Shown one piece after another: positions 62,001 to 64,000 of a stretch of DNA of 64,000 nt. The position numbers and the translations under genes are program-made. A model generated the notes under the pieces. The model was not told the DNA's origin, did not search any database, and was given only the letters and a program-made list of their open reading frames with translations. Source of the stretch: an uncultured Alphaproteobacteria bacterium (GTDB lineage: Bacteria; Pseudomonadota; Alphaproteobacteria; RF32; CAG-239); NCBI GenBank assembly GCA_949282205.1, contig CASDOS010000054.1, positions 1 through 64,000 on the forward strand, written 5' to 3'. Position 1 is the first letter of the stretch. Each line of letters opens with the position of its first letter.

Positions 62001-64000
62001 TTGGTTATTCCATGCCGTGTTTAATGCTGTTTATCATAACGCTTCTTTCTCCGATATCCTTAAGTTTACTTATGACGGTAATCTGGCTAATCCTGTTCTA
62101 AAAACTGATTTGTCCGAAAGTATTAAGAGAATTAGCGAAATCGAAGATAAAATCAAAAATGCTCGACAATATCAAGAAAAAGAAAAAATGGAAAAAATCG
62201 GCGGAAAAATTAAATCCTTACAGAGAGCTATCGATGGAACTTTGCAAGATATTAATCGTCTTACTCTGGATGTTGTTCGCTTTAAACCTCTTACTAATAA
62301 CGAGAATGTTGTTTCTGTTTATCAGAATAATCTCCAAACTATCAGTAACGCCGAAATTAATATTAAAAAGATGAAAGAGGAACTGGATACTTATCCTGAT
62401 GAAGAAACCCTTATTAATATTGAAGCGAATCTCGGTGCCGAAAAGGCTAAACTTAGATATATTCCTAAAGTTTTAGAAGAAAACTTTGTTGTTGATAGTA
62501 AATATATCTTTGATGATACGTTTAATAAAATTGCGTGGATTTATAATCTTTCTCAAAATAATTACGCTTATCATCATACTCTTGCAGATGTTTATATGGC
62601 TCAAGTTGAACTCTTGAAGTCAACGACTACCCCTGTCAGTGAAGATAACGTTAAAAAGTTACAAGGTGGTATTGATAAAACTAAAGAAGTTATGGATAAT
62701 ATTAATGTATTACATGATAAAATCAGAGATAATTACTTGAATATTATTGATTCAGTTAAAGTTTCGCAAATGAAAGAAAATAACGAAATTGCTCATCAGG
62801 CTTTGGAAACGTTATTGGCTTACTCTAAACAACTGTATAATGATGTTGTTATTAATATTGATGATTTTAGAGCAGCGCTAGGTATTACAACCAGAGATTA
62901 TGACCAGTATATGTTATATCCCCCGGAATCAACCGCAGAGATTGACATTACGAAACCTACTATTAAAAGTCCTAGTAAAACTTCTCCTTTGACTGCTCAG
63001 AAAGATCTTATTCAAACAGATGTTACCTCAACTAAGAAACTTGTTAATGATGCTCAGCCCGGTGAAGTTAATGATAAAAAAAAAGTAACATTTGATGCTG
63101 CTATTCAGCAAACTGCTTCCAATGGTCTTTCTGAGCTTTTAAATAAATTTAAAAATGATAAGTCTCTTCATGATGATGTTAACATTGTATCGAATCTTGA
63201 TTTTGGCGGCTTATCCGATATTTTTAAAAGTAATATCTCTTTGACTTCCGAAAATGATAATGCTCAGGCTTTAATTGTCGTTACTGCCGAAGCTGTTGCT
63301 AATTCATCTGGAATTGATGACAATATTAAGCAAAAATCTGCTCTAGCTACTCATAATGGTACTGTTCCTTCAAAAACTGAGAGGGCTCGCGAAAAAGTTA
63401 TTGCCGAAAAAAATAAAAATTCAGATACTCAACTAGCCTCTGCTGATGATAAAAATATAAAGTTTTCTGCATCTGAAGATAATATTCTTGAAAAAACTAA
63501 AGCGGCCATTGCTAAAATTCTTTCTAAAGTTAAGACACAGGAAAAAAAATTGGCTGAAAACGTACTTGCTTCTTCTGTGGAAAAAAAATCCGACAATATG
63601 CAAACAGTAGATACTTCAGCTTCAAGTAATGCACCCTCTATTTTAGCAAATATTGACAATGTACCGACACTCCCTTCAAATGAATCGGTGGCCGCCAAGC
63701 AAGAAAAAATGATATCTACTCTTAAAACTAATCCTGTTGTTGCCATGAATATCGGAAAAGAAATCGATAATCCGAATACTTTTGAACCAGCCTTGTTTGC
63801 AACTCATAAATCTAAATTTAAAAAAGCCTCGGTTGCTTCTCACAATAATTCTTTAACCCCTTTATCTTCTGAACAGATTGATAAATTTTCTCAATATGTT
63901 AATGATGCCCTTAAAGATGATAATGATGCTTCTTATAATACACATCTATTAATTGACGCTTTACCTCGTCCTCAATTAACTTCGGAATCTACCCCTAATA
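59047..64000 (+). CDS. Very large AsmA-family protein (runs off the window)
   Basis: The frame is open from the GTG at 59047, with AGGAG 7 bases upstream, to the window end (1651 codons, no stop). The N-terminus is a membrane anchor (LKKIIVGILCFIILAATGGG) followed by the AsmA signature: ITGLKSVIDGNLNVKLFPSP, FSASKVKFYPNN and VDLMPLLDNNFIVKSMTL. A repetitive beta-rich region follows to about residue 1030, typical of AsmA/TamB-like lipid-transfer bridges. From there it changes to coiled coil (about 62.1-62.8 kb) and a polar Lys/Ser/Asn-rich tail, unusual for the family. Likely role: outer-membrane lipid homeostasis. Confidence 0.85.
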   Translation, partial: MLKKIIVGILCFIILAATGGGIYIYTLDWNKHKALVAQRFSQITGLKSVIDGNLNVKLFPSPKFSASKVKFYPNNGGKTPLVVVNDLTANVDLMPLLDNNFIVKSMTLSQATAYVEVNEKGISNWDGVGKNSNNKSGNIEVSFNDVRVTNSTLSYKNLSDNSHFDINNISANISAPALSGPYKTNGKFIHNNSEILFKGNIAKNDVVSIKMDLANAATGSAITLDGSLGTKAKGTVTLDTQSLFDISNIVWGNGSISNRYNKPLYLSFQYNYDNSILKLDNFTTKFDKNTAGSGTVIINNTSDIPQINASFDLTKFDLNIFEDLILDIADYTKAGKKFAESPFSGLDFSLSAKATSAWFNNVEARNLTMALNLKQNTIDVARLGVIMPGDTVIKTVGKINLDNGVNYIFNQALDAKDLRTFASIFNLDLAKLASGDNKNSIFKRAQADLKIVGNLDSAKISVPKATVDAIDLSGNLGIVKKDKVFVLADMNVSKVILDKYIQGIPDNLKNASIKDKFIYQMNLLPWNRDFNIDAEINASSVVYNEVPMESLYLHFTSEKDNIDISRFSVKHFAGADVDLKLNASNVFSKPYFNELSFNIKTENFPLLTSALGINTGDKNLFKRKLFAAQGALSGTFDEFSLSSVQKFGDTEFAYTGVVNNNAKSPVIVAGDLELKTNNFNAFVKAFGFNYTADIPVTTFAFSTKIKGHYNTFALDNINAYLGANAIKGNLKFDNMGLKPQLTASLDFDKFDTDRWFNLNKNLPKSPTQKGNNTFVSKDFSNEKIDFSPLGKIDFNLKAAANQLNFLGQTYANAKTDVALKDNLLKVASFDATIDKSIINFRFDLNTSDLPRIDGYFNVKDLKIPEFGGSLYVVENGWLTAEGTFNSSAASEADFFENLNSKGKFSFTNTAIRGWDLDIIKFELEQRKSVAGFEDTVLNSLKSGKSSFSRVRGNYNISKGFVVADSIIWESPVLNMNLKFDFNLSDWLFHAVFNAVYHNASFSDILKFTYDGNLANPVLKTDLSESIKRISEIEDKIKNARQYQEKEKMEKIGGKIKSLQRAIDGTLQDINRLTLDVVRFKPLTNNENVVSVYQNNLQTISNAEINIKKMKEELDTYPDEETLINIEANLGAEKAKLRYIPKVLEENFVVDSKYIFDDTFNKIAWIYNLSQNNYAYHHTLADVYMAQVELLKSTTTPVSEDNVKKLQGGIDKTKEVMDNINVLHDKIRDNYLNIIDSVKVSQMKENNEIAHQALETLLAYSKQLYNDVVINIDDFRAALGITTRDYDQYMLYPPESTAEIDITKPTIKSPSKTSPLTAQKDLIQTDVTSTKKLVNDAQPGEVNDKKKVTFDAAIQQTASNGLSELLNKFKNDKSLHDDVNIVSNLDFGGLSDIFKSNISLTSENDNAQALIVVTAEAVANSSGIDDNIKQKSALATHNGTVPSKTERAREKVIAEKNKNSDTQLASADDKNIKFSASEDNILEKTKAAIAKILSKVKTQEKKLAENVLASSVEKKSDNMQTVDTSASSNAPSILANIDNVPTLPSNESVAAKQEKMISTLKTNPVVAMNIGKEIDNPNTFEPALFATHKSKFKKASVASHNNSLTPLSSEQIDKFSQYVNDALKDDNDASYNTHLLIDALPRPQLTSESTPN

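Overview
The window is AT-rich chromosomal DNA from a Gram-negative bacterium. Outer-membrane genes (an autotransporter, BamB, an AsmA-family protein), the block YfgM-like/BamB/Der, the rimP-nusA-ylxR/L7Ae-infB-rbfA operon, ThyX, and two pilin-like proteins sharing the N-terminal segment GRSMIEMLGVLAIVG suggest an uncultured, probably host-associated alphaproteobacterium. That placement rests on recognising families and gene order, not on a database search.

Layout. 1-714: the 3' end of an IS3-family element lying inside a broken gene. 0.9-1.9 kb: rplM-rpsI on the minus strand. 2.1-6.5 kb: an accessory cluster with a secreted transglutaminase-like protein, a Lys-rich protein with a Gly/Ala hydrophobic tail, a VgrG3-like lysozyme-domain protein behind a strong promoter and two tandem terminators, and two convergent exported proteins that share a duplicated 65-bp leader. 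6.9-10 kb: transketolase and an rRNA uracil methyltransferase. 10.1-16.1 kb: a membrane protein, a YfgM-like protein, BamB, ThyX and Der. 16.2-20.2 kb: a pilin, a MIF-type tautomerase, an MsbA-like exporter, a cold-shock protein and a small unknown. 20.3-26.7 kb: tRNA-Gln, a TrpF-like protein, MutY, tRNA-Leu, UppP, then mtaB-ftsY-xseA. 26.7-28.7 kb: two membrane-anchored GT8 glycosyltransferases. 28.8-35.7 kb: PgpA, an ABC-F ATPase, a Sel1-repeat protein, an LPG-synthase-type membrane protein, a secreted HExxH protein and MscL with a zinc ribbon. 35.8-41.4 kb: the rimP-to-rbfA translation operon. 41.5-47.0 kb: a giant autotransporter. 47.2-50.3 kb: a eukaryote-like IleRS. 50.4-54.4 kb: a second pilin behind a highly structured leader RNA, then a three-gene cluster with two HEGTH proteins. 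54.5-59 kb: RuvX, an MltB-type transglycosylase, and a cdd-punA-deoA nucleoside salvage operon. 59-64 kb: a very large AsmA-family gene that runs off the window.

The housekeeping genes are conventional. The most interesting material is (i) the pilin leader at 51.03-51.25 kb, where long nested inverted repeats form a predicted H-type pseudoknot that competes with a terminator just before the ribosome binding site, which looks like a riboswitch or attenuator I cannot assign to a known class; (ii) the HEGTH zincin-like paralogs and their small neighbour, which share an N-terminal domain; (iii) the lysozyme-domain protein with its attenuator-like leader and convergent exported neighbours; and (iv) the autotransporter combining ankyrin-like repeats, EGF-like Cys-rich modules, a repetitive passenger and a beta-barrel.
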